Below are positions 37,101-50,400 of a stretch of DNA of 64,000 nt, piece after piece; positions within the stretch are counted from its first letter, which is position 1, and each line of letters starts with the position of its first letter. Under the pieces are notes generated by a model. That model ran no database searches. It saw nothing but the letters and a program-made list of their open reading frames with translations, and was not told the DNA's origin. The translations under genes and the position numbers were made by a program. Origin of the DNA: Lineus longissimus (lineage: Eukaryota; Nemertea; Pilidiophora; Heteronemertea; Lineidae); contig NC_088316.1 in the NCBI RefSeq assembly GCF_910592395.1, forward strand, positions 17,918,001 through 17,982,000, written 5' to 3'.

Positions 37101-39267
37101 ATTTACCTCTTGTATGTCTCGACTGGAAGAGAACTTTCTAATTGTAAATTTTGTGAATCATATATAAATAGGACATGTTTTTGAGGCACCCTGTACAGCA
37201 AAGAGAATTGAGTGTGATATCATAACGTACACTAGTGTAAGGCTGTGTGGAGCAATAGATGATTGTGTAATAAAACTCGAATAGATGAAGAATACAAGAC
37301 TTGTATTACTTTTGTCAACAAGATAGAATACCCTCTCCTGGAAGGTTTCATTTGGAAACCCCTTACAAATGTCGTGACTCCCAAAAGATGCTTCCGGTCT
37401 TATAGGTTTGCTGTGATTGAAATCTACCAATGTCCAGGTTGAAGTGGCATTGTGAGCTGCCTTAATGCACATTCCTATTGCATATGCTATTTTGAAGAGA
37501 GTAAAAACACTGGATACTTGATGTGACTTCATGAAGAAAGGCCCATGCACCCGACTTTTAGCCATATTGAGTCAGCTCTAGCCATTGCCGATCGTTTGTC
37601 CATCTTGGGGCCGAACCAGCCCACAGTAACATGTGCGAGAATGGCAGCCCGCCAGTACTGAGACTAGCAAATCAACGAACGATTCGAGGAACCCGTGACC
37701 GGAGACTCCATGGCAACGAAGCGAGCGGGAAACTAGCCGATAATGTATGCGTAAGGCGACCAGCAGCGTCACCAAAATCACTACGGCAACGGGTAGAACT
37801 ACAATGCAGACGGTAGCAACCACGTGTAATAGGCCTAGCGCGGCCGCCCGCAAATATGATAAAGTTTTACCATGGAGGTAGTCTTAATAATACCTCCATG
37901 GTTTTACTGACCAACGATCGTTCCTTGGCGCATTTGGTGTGGAAGTGGATCTTTGATAGACTTTGACCAATTTTCGCACAACACTCTCTCGCCAAATCAT
38001 GGCAATTCAAATTGAATTCGCAACATTTTTAGCCAGGCATTGTTTTACATTCGCCACTCACGTGCAGCATTCGCAAGTGGCGAAAATGCGAACGGGCGCG
38101 CCAACCCTGCATTGCCAGGACCCTTCTGACTTTTGTAGAGCTTCTATCCTGCTATATGCTCTTAAAGACAGGCCCAATCTGACAATTAAGACAACTCATG
38201 ACCTGCTACCGTCTGTCACAAATGGACAGCTTTGGACTCTTCTGCCTTTGGTATGGCTTCCACTGTGCACTAAGACAGGCCCCACCTAATCAGTGGGACA
38301 GCTCATGTACCAAGAGTACAGGACAATATCGGGACATACCGATCTATCGTTGTTGTGTGTGTATATCCATCCTTCAGGACGAGAATAAAGGATGTCGGAC
38401 CACTTTTCCCTTGTTCAAAGCTTCCATCTCACTGTGCACTGGGCTCTCCCTCACCAAAAATATTTGCCTCCTTGCCAGTATTCAATTGATAAGGCCTATT
38501 ATTCTCAGTTCCGGTGTGCCCAAAGTAAACAACAACTCGATATTTGATAAATATATAACCTGACCTGCAGGTTTGTATGATTTATTATGTGATCCTTCTC
38601 TAAGTACCTACATGTACATCTACAGATACAGCATGCCCGGAAAGAGCTTTTGAATATAAACTTGGAGCTTGATAAGCCAAGTATAATCGAAATGAAATGT
38701 TGATGCCAGAAGATTTCATTATTCGTCTTTCCATAGGGGAGGGGTCAAGGGAGAGAGAAACAGTGTCTGTCTTTTAAGCTTCGAAATCAAGTTGACATAA
38801 TCCCTTAACGAAGACCCTGGATTTGTTCCTTACATTGGTAAATTATTGTGTGAGGTGACATAAATATGTGTAGAAATACCAGTACAGTAGTAACTTACAG
38901 GGTGGCACATGTACTTCTAAAAACATGAATGAATTTTGATATGCAGGGTTGCTGTATAATCTATCTATCCTAAAGCAGCCCTATCGGTATACAAAGAACC
39001 AAGAATAGTACATGTACAGGTATAGAACAATAAAACTGACATGAAAAATATATAAATTACAAACAGAAATCTCCTCCCAATCTCATTGGAATTAATCTCA
39101 GCACAAAAAACAATTACTAATCATTTTGATTATCATTAAAAACATGTTCACAGGACTGGTACCTGTGTGCCAGTTCATGAAGTGATCTTCAAGTGGATCG
39201 TTCCATTCATTCAGCTTCAAGTTTCATGTATTTGAAAACACTGAGGTACAATTCTTTCAAAACCAGT
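34141..39267. other. FCHSD 3' flank and intergenic DNA up to the kinase gene
   Basis: The gap separates the convergent stop codons of FCHSD (34140, plus) and the SAM kinase (39268, minus). The left part is AT-rich and could hold a long FCHSD 3' UTR, with AATAAA at 36953-36958 and 37269-37274. At 37869-37902 there is a perfect 12-bp hairpin arm pair (ACCATGGAGGTA). Frames such as 37158-37565 (minus) and 37963-38563 (plus) have no family features. Confidence 0.5.
38581..38586 (-). terminator. Candidate polyadenylation signal for the SAM kinase
   Basis: TTTATT on the plus strand is AATAAA on the minus strand, about 680 bp beyond the kinase stop codon. Closer hexamers were not obvious, but nearer variant signals cannot be excluded. 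Confidence 0.35.
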
Positions 39268-42200
39268 CTATATTTCATCCATTCTGAAAGTATCAGGGCG
39301 AGATGACTCAGCAGTGGACCATGCACCTCCCTCCAAGCCCTCAGTCGACCGATCAGTACCATTACCTTCCTTCAAGGCTAGACGACGTTTCTCCACTGCC
39401 TGGAAGATAGCAAAATTAGTAGAATTTATTAGTAACCAGGGTCTTTGGCACTCAAAACCACTTATACCGGCCAGCAGATCTGCTATAGGCTGTATCTGTT
39501 GTGACACTGTCCACCATGCTCTCTGAAATGTTAAAAAAATAACCAGATTGATGCTTATTTGACAATACTGACCTGTTTAAGAATCATTGCGATGCTAGTG
39601 AGTGTTTCAGCTGGTATATCCTTCAGATCCTTGAGCTGACTTGGGTGCTGGTTGGTCGTTGATCGAAGCAGGCACCGCTGGGCAATCAAATCCTCTGCCT
39701 GGACTTTTGGCAGCACTTCATCTTTGAGTGGACCCTTCAATGTGACTTTTGGACTTTTGCTTTCCACAGGTCTTTTTGGCAATGTAGCAGGAAGACTGGA
39801 GCTTGGCAGGGGTGGTGGCAGTGGAATATTCACCCCCTTGGAAACTTGCGAGGGTTCGAGAGGCTCAGGCACAGACTCCCATGAATCCACAGACTTCTCA
39901 TCCTGTTCTGACCTTGGTGTAACACCTTCAGATTCCCAAGAATCTAGCGACACCCTATCCCGCTGCGATACTCGACTCTGCTCTGATGAAACACGGTCAC
40001 TCTCTGTTGTTTCATCTTCCTCCTCATCTTCCAAATCAATCAGCGTCAAATCAAGCTGCGGCACCGGAAAATCTACTTCATTCCCATCTTGACTTGAGTG
40101 CCAACTTTCTAAATCTCTCTCCAATGTCTTGCTGACGAATCCGACAATTTCCCTGGCCGAGTCAATGTCCTCCAAAGCGAGTTGAGGCACGTTGGCTGCA
40201 TCAAAAAGGGTTCTCCATTCTGGTGGAAATGCAAGATCTTCTAACTTGACAAGGATGTCCTACAAAGAAATATACAACGCAGTTAAGTCATGAGTTTGAT
40301 GATATACATGAATGACAACTGACCACCCTCCTGTCAAGTTTCCTTCCAATGGGATAAGGACCACAACTCAAAAGCTACAGTGAATAGCAAAGACTTGAAA
40401 TTCAAGAGAATATCATATATGTTTAACGAATTACAATTTACTACATCACAAACCCTCCGAAATTGTTGAGAGAGCTTCTGACTTACCTTGAACTGTAGTC
40501 GTTTAGCCGGATTATGATTCCAACAACTTGATATCAAGGCTGAAAGTGTGGCAGGACAATTGGAGGGAATAACTGGACGCTTGTTGGTGCGCAGGCATTC
40601 CAGCACCTGAAATGAATGACATGAATGAGAGTAAGAAGAGTTTGGATAGAGGGGACGCAACATGTCTTAATACCAGTCAACAACCTGCCAATGCTTACAC
40701 TTGCCAAGTATAGTTTACAGATCTACTGAAATTTTGAAATGTTTACCTGAAAAGTTGAGCAACCGTGGTAAGGATGTTCCCGAGTGTACATCTCCCAGAG
40801 TATGACCCCAAAACTGTAGACATCTGCCTTGATGGTGACCTCACCCCCGGACAGCATCTCAGGGGCCATCCATGCTGGTGTGCCCCTCAGCATAGTCTGG
40901 CCTCGCCCTTGTCGACTCGCTGCCATGTCCGCTTCATGTCTGTGAAAGAAGAACAGATATGAGGTATCGTATTTATCATAATAGTAGAAACTCAACAAAT
41001 TTGATGCCCACCAGTCACTGGAGTGATAAAAATTATGAAAGTTACCTCAATTTTGAGAATCCGAAATCCGCTATTTTCGCCCTCTGATGAACACTCAACA
41101 GAACATTCGTCGATTTCAAATCAAGATGTAGAATGGCAGGCCGATGGCGATGAAGGTAGTTCATCCCAAGGGCGATATCTTTGGCGATGTTGTGATAAGC
41201 AACATGGTCGAAGGGCGGTGCAGCAGAATCATGGATGGCCGCGAAGAGGCTCCCTCCTGACATGTATTCAAGGACCATCAGCGGGAGAGTGGCGGTGGTA
41301 CAAACTCCAACCAGTAGCACGACGTGGGGGTGACGCAGCTCTCGTAATAGGCTAACCTAGAAGGAGTAACAAGATGGAAAAGGCCTTTCAGCAAGTATTG
41401 TCGTGCATTTCTGCTTCAGCAAAGATACCATTCCTATGATTATTAGCCTAAAATGCCTGCAGAAATGGAGTCAGTGACATGGTGCAAATTGCTGCATGAA
41501 AATGCATCATTTATAAAGCATCAGGAAGATAAACAAAGTGTCAACTCAACCAAAGCTCACCTCAGCAGCAAAGTAGTTCTTGTCATGGCGATCAAGGGGT
41601 ACCGTCAATCTCTTTATCGCCACCTCAACTCCTTGGAAGGATCCGAGATAGACTTTAGAAAATGCGCCCTCACCAATCAAATCTGAAAGAATACAAGGAC
41701 TTTTCGACTAAATAATGATGTTTGGAGTTGTATCTTGAAGAATCTCTTTCAATAGTTCAAGCTTGGACATTTACACTCAATGTAATTCTCCCCCTTCGAG
41801 AGATCTTTAGTTAGCCATAGGCATTAAAGACCAAAACAGGAGGCAATTCCACCACAACCTGAGAACTAGAAGCAACTAACCTTCTTCACGGAAGACCACA
41901 TCTGCGATTGGTAATTCACAACTTTTCACCGGATCGCCTCTTTTCATTAGCCGTCCAAGTTCTGATTCCAAGTTTCTAAACAAAGAGAAATATGTAACAC
42001 TGTTAATGTTGTACCTTGTACAAGAATGCCATCACAAACTCTCACCAAATCGTCAGTGACAATGACAGTACACTAGGTACAGCGCCCTTTATAAACTTAC
42101 TTGATCTGTTGGTTGTATTCTTGCTTCTGCTTCCTGACTTCACTGATCAGTTCATGTTTTGTCATCGACTTCAGGGGGCTGGATTTAGGCCGAGGGGGTG

Positions 42201-44981
42201 ACGTGCGGGTTGACAGAGAGGGCAGGGGAGTTTCAGAAGTTAGAGGGTCCTCTGGAGTTCTAGATTTCTCAACAACCTGAAGGATATTAGAAGGACAGAT
42301 GTAAGGTTACTATGCAATGGAGGAGTAGGATTAGTCTCGAACTCCCATTTTTACGGCAAGTTCCATGAGAGTACACCAGGATTTCAATTCCTTTACACGT
42401 TGGACATATGTAAACAGGTCCAAAAACTAGCTATTTTCATTGTGATCACTCATTATGTCTATTGGGATTGTTAAGTAGCGGTTACAGAGGTACCTCATCT
42501 ACAGATTCGTTTTGCTCCTGGGGGTGATTTCTCCAAAGATTGAAAGTTTTTGCCTCCTACTTCTGGGTTACTAGTATAACATAACCTAGCAGTGCCTCAG
42601 GATTCGACCTGATTATTAAGTCCACTGCAAATTACTGTCTACCCGGTATAGGATATCAGTTATATATCCACTTGAAGGACGGTGCAATCGATGTGAAGCT
42701 ACTTGCTCAGGGTTGCAAACGAACAAGGCAAGGGTATTCTGTTTCATACCTTGAAATCTCTCTTGACCAATTCCCCAGCATCCCGACCAGGTTTATCTCC
42801 CACCTGAACACGAATCGACCTGAGCTGGTCCTGCAGCTTCTCAATCAGGTCTCTTGTCACAACTTCATTGGCTCTACCCTGAAGCTGTAACTCGCGCATC
42901 TGGAACACAAAATATATAGAGTAAGCCTTAGACTCATAGTTAAGCCCCCAGGACTGGAGTTGAGACACGGAGTTAAAGAAGTGGATTCCATCATGATCAT
43001 CCTCATCCTCAGAAGGAGAGACAAAAAGAAGACCAGTTTCATACCTGGGCTTCAGTACTCTTCACAAGTACATCTTCCTCAGCCTGCAGTCCAACAGATG
43101 AGGCCCATGGGTTTCTTGAGGTACTTTCTGCAGGAGTGGATGCATTAAAAGTATTGGCAGTAGAACATTCAGCTTTCGATTCATCTCCAAATCTGGGGGT
43201 AGGCTCAGCTGATGACACATTTTGTCCATATAGGCCAACAGCGGTGTCGCCTTCGAAATCTCTATTTTGAATTGGAACTCCGGTTTTCTTCTTCAAAAGC
43301 TACAAAGAAGAATATAAATTAATTATAATGTCCCTATGTCAGTAGAACTGGTACTAGCAGGGATATACAAATCTACCCTTGGTACTATATGGCAAAGAAC
43401 ACCAAAATTGCAGCATCAGACACTACATGATTATTCACAACTTGATGGTAAATGAATGCAATAAATTTTCAGAGGTCGGTGTAAACACTTAGTATTTTCA
43501 AATGATACTGGATGATACCATCATCAAGCGCCCATAAGTCGCTAATTACTGAAGCAAACACTTTAACAACACCTACCTTTTCTTGCTCAATTTTCTTATG
43601 AGTCCCCAATCTCTCGCGTGCGGTTTTCCTCACTTCCAGAAGTTTTTCTTTCTTCTTCTGTTCAGAACTGATGGTTTCTTTAGCTGGAAATAAGCGATGT
43701 AGCTCAGTATGGGTCATCTGTTCTCCTAGTCCTAGCCCAACTTCCTGGAATATCCATAAACATGGAGGAGATCACCTCCTGGTTTCCCTGGTGCTATTTA
43801 TTGTCACTGAAACTAAAATACTTCCAAACACTACTAACAAACTAACAAAGAATTATTATGGCACAGTTGTCCTCGGAAGCATTCAATGCACAATCAGCAT
43901 TTCAAAAACACTTACGCTGAAACTGCTTCGTCTTCATCCCAACTCTTGCTTTCTTTGGTTCTTTGACTGGAATCATGTCTAAGCCCCCTCCCTTCACCGA
44001 TACATCATTCTCTTCTGATCCAGACTGGCTCCTAGTCGACACAATCCTTAAATCACCTCTCTGCGCATTACCCTTTTCTTGACCAGCTCTACCATTCATG
44101 ATCTTTGAATCAACCATGTCCTTCTTTTGATTTTGACGATGACCTTGCACTTTCGATGGCTGCACCCTGCTTAGGTCAAACTGTTCAAGATAGCGTTCAA
44201 ATGTGTCTCCTCTCAAGTCACGAATACCTTGCATAAGTTTATTGAGAGGCCCAACAGCAGTGATGCCAATAGCCCTCAAATGTTTTTCACTGATCAATCT
44301 CAGAGACTCCATGTCGATTTCTTGCTCACCAAAAAGCTTAACATACTTTTCTGGGTTTTTAAATTTTAGTCCATTGATCCATATTGCAACATCAGGATCA
44401 CACTGACCAACAGCGCCATTTCTGTTGGAGTTGGACAAGCCTTGTCTTTTGGACTGGAGCCCTGCAACCATGTAGGCAGCATTGTCAGATTTATACTCCG
44501 ATCCTGATGCACATGAGTCCAAATTTAGATCCAAATCAGTTAATGCTGCATTTTCTACAAATGTCTGTTTTACAGGTTTTTCTCTCTGCACTTTCCTCTG
44601 CATTGGTTCTGACCCAGTCTTTTTAGTCACTGTAACTTTCATTGGAACTCTGGATCCATTTTCCTGCTCTCTCTCTCTAATTGCTTTTGAACTCGCTTTG
44701 ATTTTTTCAGCTTTCACTGTTCCTACTAATGGTTTATTCACCATTATGTCTGCCATCTGAGATCTATAAATGCTACTACCACCAACAGACAACCTGGGCT
44801 GATTTGCAGTCAGTGGACGAGTCTTCACAGAATCTGCACTCACTGATCTAGCTCTCTCAGTCTTGACTCGTGAACCTGAACGAGCGGACTCTTCAGCTAA
44901 ACTTCTTCTCATCAGTGCAGGTTTTGTCTTTCGGCTGCTTGGCTGCATAGTAATCTTATCCACAGTGACAGAGGGCTCCAT
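39268..44981 (-). CDS. SAM-domain TKL-type serine/threonine protein kinase
   Basis: Twelve exons on the minus strand join in phase to 1192 residues: 43916-44981, 43577-43725, 43045-43299, 42750-42899, 42101-42276, 41881-41975, 41561-41682, 41046-41356, 40747-40939, 40487-40606, 39573-40259, 39268-39522. A basic Ser-rich N-terminus is followed by a SAM domain at about 195-258 (WINGLKFKNPEKYVKLF, LRAIGI). A Lys/Glu-rich, probably coiled-coil region spans about 360-620. The kinase domain is about 632-890, with glycine loop IGEGAFSKVYLG, lysine in VAIKRL, catalytic HLDLKSTN (about 748), DFG (about 768), GTPAWMAPE and DVYSFGVILWEM. A Ser/Asp-rich and proline-rich C-terminus follows. It should phosphorylate Ser/Thr; its substrate is unknown. 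The catalytic loop has HLD rather than HRD. The exon 2 acceptor (43725) was chosen because only it keeps the phase. Confidence 0.88.
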
Positions 44982-45060
44982 TCTGAATAAGGCTGAGCAA
45001 TGATAGTAGTAATAAATAGTCTATGACTCGATGAGTATATCACCAGGGTCCAGGCCAACC

Positions 45061-45201
45061 ACAGGCATTTGACTTGTGAAGGACTCTATGATTCGAGGAA
45101 CTCTCTTTCTGTTTACACCGCCACCCATACTGGGACGGGTGGTGGCGTAAACGGAAAGATAGTCCCTCGATTCATATTCCTTCACAAGTCAAATGCCTGT
45201 G
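45061..45201. mobile_element. ~140-bp near-perfect palindrome upstream of the SAM kinase
   Basis: Arms run from ACAGGCATTTGACTTGTGAA to its reverse complement, continuing inward through TTTACACCGCCACCC and GGGTGGTGGCGTAAA to an 11-bp loop near 45131. Nearly the whole length pairs. It starts only about 80 bp before the kinase ATG on the minus strand, so it may lie in the promoter or 5' UTR. It is probably a palindromic MITE. Confidence 0.7.
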
Positions 45202-46763
45202 TTTTTGAGACACCCTGATTAGCTGAAAAACGGACTTGCTAGCTTTGCTAAGTCCAGAAGAGTCTTCGAAATGCAGTTGTCATCACAACGAACCTATCAT
45301 AAACCTACAGCAGATTACCACGTTTTATTTACCTTTCTTTGTAAGATTATGTGATCTGGATATTGTGGAGTTTCCGATTATTTTTCATGACAAATATTCA
45401 AATGTTTATCAAAATATTGCGATTTGGACCATTCCAGAAAAACTACACAAATAGAGAACTCTACTTATTTGTATACGCTAACCATGACGTCACTTAGTGG
45501 CGGGAAATAATCACGTGTAAGTCAGGTGACCCGGGAATATTTTCCCGGGAATAATTTTGAATATGAACTGCAGTCCATTTCCACTGACAATTGGCAAAAC
45601 CTCATTTATTTGCATGTCTGAAACCTCAAATTCTGAACAGTGCGGAATGTAGTAATTAGTTAACACAATCATGAATTGAGAGTTGCTGTTGTGATGAAAA
45701 TAGATGGCGACTTATAATATATAGGTCTACTTATGTCAATCCTATTGCTGAAGTCTCCTCCTTTCACCATCCTGAGGAAATCAAGGGTTAATGTTCGGTA
45801 CGTCCCAGTGATGACAAAATTGCTTTACTAGTATGCACCCTTAAAAATGAGAGTTTTTGAGCTTTGAAAATCGTTTAGTGTTTAGCCAACACTAATATGG
45901 ACTATGGAGGCATTTCAGCGAAGCTCAAAAACCCACTTCTCTGATGAACACCCCTCACTTTTAAGAGCGTACTATTATAGGCCTACATAGGATATCAACT
46001 CTCAGTTCTTCATGGGATATACATTGGTTTGGTGTTGCTGCAATATCCACCGATAATTGGGATTTTGAAACATCGCCTGCTGTTTCTGTTACGAACCATG
46101 CTTTCAACATTCACCGAGCTCGAAGACAAAGAATCCTACTATCTATCGCTGCCTATCGAGTAACTTACCCTTCCAGCCTTTCGTTATGACAACAACATCT
46201 TATGATATTCATAATCACATTCCACTCATTGTTAGCTTTAGATAAGTTTCCTTTGTTTGTTGGATGATGGATCCATGATATAATTCTGTCCCCGAGGAAA
46301 GGACCAACACACCTTTCTGGTAGAAAAGCTATTACAGCCACGTACTTCTCCCCCCGAGGGTACTTTCACATCAACAATTTGTAATTGGCGGTGTTATCTA
46401 GACAAGAGTAGCCTATACCTGTAGCAATAAAGTAGACGCGCAGATGCTCCGTATAATGGCTAGATGACACTCAACGCCTTGATTATTCATGGGGTCATTT
46501 TCTTAAATTTTTTACTGGGTTTCACATTTAGGCTCATTTTACACGATATATAGGTGACAATGGTGATAATGACCTATTTGATTTTCTGTTTGAATAGACC
46601 AAGCCAAGTAGAAAAACATATCAAAAGATTATAGCACCGGCATTATACTCTAGTTCGTTGCATAGGGGCAATACTTCAAGCTGGATTTGTTCGTCTTCAA
46701 ACTTGAAAATCAGGGACAAGAAATTTGAAATGAGACTTTTAAACATTTCTCAACGTTTCACTT
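45202..46763. other. Intergenic DNA between the kinase start and the ZU5 gene 3' end
   Basis: No gene is supported. A GTTAATGTTCG/CCTGAGGAAATCA phrase at about 45768-45800 is an inverted copy of the dispersed phrase also seen near 5205, 6678 and 54163. The kinase promoter must lie at the left side, but its start is not identifiable. Confidence 0.4.
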
Positions 46764-46769
46764 TTTATT
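46764..46769 (-). terminator. Candidate polyadenylation signal for the ZU5 gene
   Basis: TTTATT on the plus strand (AATAAA on the minus) lies about 720 bp past the stop codon at 47491. It is the clearest canonical hexamer noted in the 3' flank; alternatives may exist. Confidence 0.4.
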
Positions 46770-47490
46770 CTTTACAATTTACATATGTTTACTCATATAC
46801 AGTATATTCAAGTCGATAGACTATTTAGTTCACATACAGTAAGAACTCGGAAACGAGATAAGAGTCATGCCGATCCACCATCATTGTGCCACTGCGTATA
46901 TCCATCCTTCAGAGGTGGAGGTGGCTTTATGACTGATATTCACTGCCGATAAGTCGGCATGCTAAAGAGTAATTAAGTCGTTACACATATCCAATCTTGA
47001 CCCACAATGTTTTGGGATCGCTAAATCACTCACCCTTTGTGGAGCTCGATAATGGTGACGCAAACGCATTAGAGTCAGATTGCACATATCCCTGGTACGG
47101 TTATAAACTGTCGGAGTGATCATGCACCTGATAAATACATAACACTATTCTGAGAAATTCAATATTTTCTTTCCGAATATGGCACAACAAATTTATGTAA
47201 CGAAAACCTGCACTCTCCCAAGTTGCAAAGATGAACGCGAGGTGGACACTTATGTATGCCGTCTTTAGCCCCGATTACTCTGGACATGTACTGATGCTTG
47301 GAATTTTGCCACCTTCCAATTCTTTGGCCATTCCATATACATTATATCTTGCCATTGTGTCATAGCATAATAAATATAACTATTTCACAATTTTAACATT
47401 CTCATGTAGTACAAGCAAACAATTCCCATCACCTCATTATATTTTCTTGTGCAGGAAACGTAGTTTTACCTTCTCATATAATTCATGCTT

Positions 47491-50400
47491 TTAGTGCAGG
47501 GGACTAAGCAGTACCTTTCCCATTATCTCATTACGAACTGAAGAGGTAACGACATCTATACTTGCTCTACGGGTTCGATGCGTAGGCTTACTCAGTGGCA
47601 GGGCCTGGGCGCCGTCAATTTTCACTGATTGTAGGAAAGACACTGGGAGGGATGCCCTACGCCCACGGGTATAACCTATCTCGACCGCATCGCTACGAAT
47701 GGATGGAATAACTGCCTTTGTACTTGCTCTGCCTCCGAACAAGTCTATACCACGGGCCTCTTCGGACAAATCCTTTCGAGGCTGGTCATTCATGGGTGGG
47801 AGCAGGTTTCTTGCGGGTTCCTCGGGGAGGGATGTCCTGCGGCTGTTCCTGGGTCTTTCAACACAAGTGCCGATAAATGTACCGCGCATTGAAGAAGTTT
47901 CAGGTATGGCAGCAATTCTTGCTCTGCGGGTACTTCGTCCCAACATTTCACTAATTGGCTGTTCTTTCACATCTATTCTGGGTTGGCCAGCTGCTCGCTT
48001 GGTTTCGGCGCCCTCGCACTCGCTAATGCTTCTAAATTCTAAGCTGCTCGGCCCGTTGGTTCCAGTCCAGAACCTATCAAATAGTGGACTCCATAAATAA
48101 CTTGTTGCTTTCTGGGTTGCTGGGTTGCCCATAACGCTACCTAAACCCCTTCTTTGCAAAAGGAATTGATCTGGCGGACGCGATGAAGGACTTCTTACCT
48201 CTTCGGTGCCTTCGATGCCCACCATGCTTCCAGAACCCCTTCTTTGTGATAGGCCGCCTGGGCCCACTGGACTCGGTGTAGAACTCGTTGCTTCTTGTGT
48301 ACCTGGGCTGCCCACCGTGCTCCCAGAACCCCTTCTTTGAGTTTGGCAAGAACCAGGCGATGGTGTTGTTGCTTCTTGGAGTCTGGATTCTCCCCCAGCG
48401 TCTCCAGCTGTACCGTCATTACCCTCATCCATTCTGTGAGAGCCATCGTAGACCTCGAACGAGTATTCTCCGCTGCGCAGACCTCTTGCTTCCTCGGGGA
48501 GCTGAAACCGATTATCAAAGTTTTTTTATTTCAGAAGAAAGAATCCGTACGTAATCAATCAAAATTGTGAAGCCAATGTCATTTTCATTCGACCAACAAT
48601 TAAGAAGATAAATCTTCACTTTTGTCATTTCATATTTCATTTGTTCTTCTTTATCATATTATTATATATGATACACCCTTTCTTGTAACAGAGTGCCTCA
48701 CCTCTTCAGTCGACAACGGTGGTGGAATCTCAAAGCTGAAATCTTGATCAGCCTGGTATGGTGTCGTCAACAATGTTGTCTGTCAAGAAGCATGAACGCA
48801 TTAGTTACAGGCAGGAAATCTGCCAATGTGACCAGAGCGTCAATGGATCTATAGAATAGTATGACTAATATCCCCGAGGCCTCATCCTACTTGTTGGTTC
48901 ACCATCACTTTAGACTACAACGACGCGACACGCTTCATAAAAGGACATGATTGACTCTATACACCGTCCTGTATAAGCTGTTTACTGTAGAGTTTATCCT
49001 TCTAATTGGATTGATTTAATTAACACAGCAACAAAATGTTCAGGAGCGGGACGGCACAGCTTCCTTAATTGACCCAAATTGATGTCGACCTGATATTTTA
49101 TCCCTCATACATAGGAGCTCATGTACATGTGATGAGGGGGGGGGGGCTTTGGCAGTAATGCAGATCTTTTCGAATCATGACTTACATGGTGCTCAAATGA
49201 TTCATCTGGTATGTTATAGAATGCTATGGACTCAGCCCCCTGGCAGACTTTGATGCACTTTGCTGGAGTTGTGGCACTGCTACTGAGGTCAAGACTGATG
49301 TCTGCAAGCTGTTTTGAGCTTGGCCTAATAGAGGCTGTGGCCTGCAAGTCAAAAGGATTAAACAATTTGGAAAAGAAAGAACAAGTCATCAACAATGATC
49401 AGGATAGATCATGGAATAATTTTAATTAAGTTCTTTTCCATAACGGTATCCAACACATACTGCTTATGCATTTTCAGGATGGTTAATTCATGGGTATCGA
49501 AACTTTCTAAAGAGTCTTGTACAAATCCTGTTAATGCACAAGAAACGATGCAAAAACGCCATAAAGTAAATCTCTTCCCCGTCTTACCCTTTCCAAACAT
49601 CCATCCAGTTGGAGGTTTGAAGTAAGAACAGTGAATGTTACATCAATCCGTGGATCGATCTTAATAGGAAGAATAACGATATCTTTCTCTTTGCATCCCT
49701 TGTCCTTGAGGTAAATCTTGGTGGCCTTAAACAGAAGATGGTGCCAAATAGACGCAGGGTTTTCTATCCGTATGCTTCAAGAAGTCAAAGATCCTTGGGA
49801 TAGAATGATTCCTATAGCAGGCTAGTCTGGTTACTCTAGGAGCAGGCCTTTAAACTATGGTGTTTGGATGAGACATCTTCAAGGGATGTAAGAAATTATC
49901 CAACAGAAAGGGACACCAACTGATCCATTTATGTTGCCTATTGACCATATCCCGCTCGCCTTTTCTGAGACCCCGATAATGGCAGTATGTATATCATGTT
50001 ATTATTATGTAAAAACTGACCTGAATTACACAAGAATCATTTTCCACCAAGTACACGTGGGCAACTTTCTCACTCCCAGGTAGCAGGCGAACTCCGCAAA
50101 CACATGCCATTGCCTTCATCGGAACATGAGCCTCCATCTGACCATCGACGATAAACTGAAGGAGGCTAAAACTGGACAGCATGACATCAACCGTCCTCTT
50201 GTGGATAGTAACATCCTTGTCGTCAAGGACGTTCCAAGGTGATGTGGTATTGTCGCTCTTCTGCACCTTGAAGGACACAGGATCACTACCCCGTTGCGCG
50301 TAATGCTGAAAAGATAACTTAACGTCGCGTAGGAAAGTTGTGCCTTCTGTTCCGCAAAGAAGTGTTGGACCGTAGTAAATCACCTTGCCGGTATCGCCGG

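Noticed and set aside
39652-40092. 146-codon plus-strand frame
   Set aside because: It is an antisense shadow of kinase exon 11.
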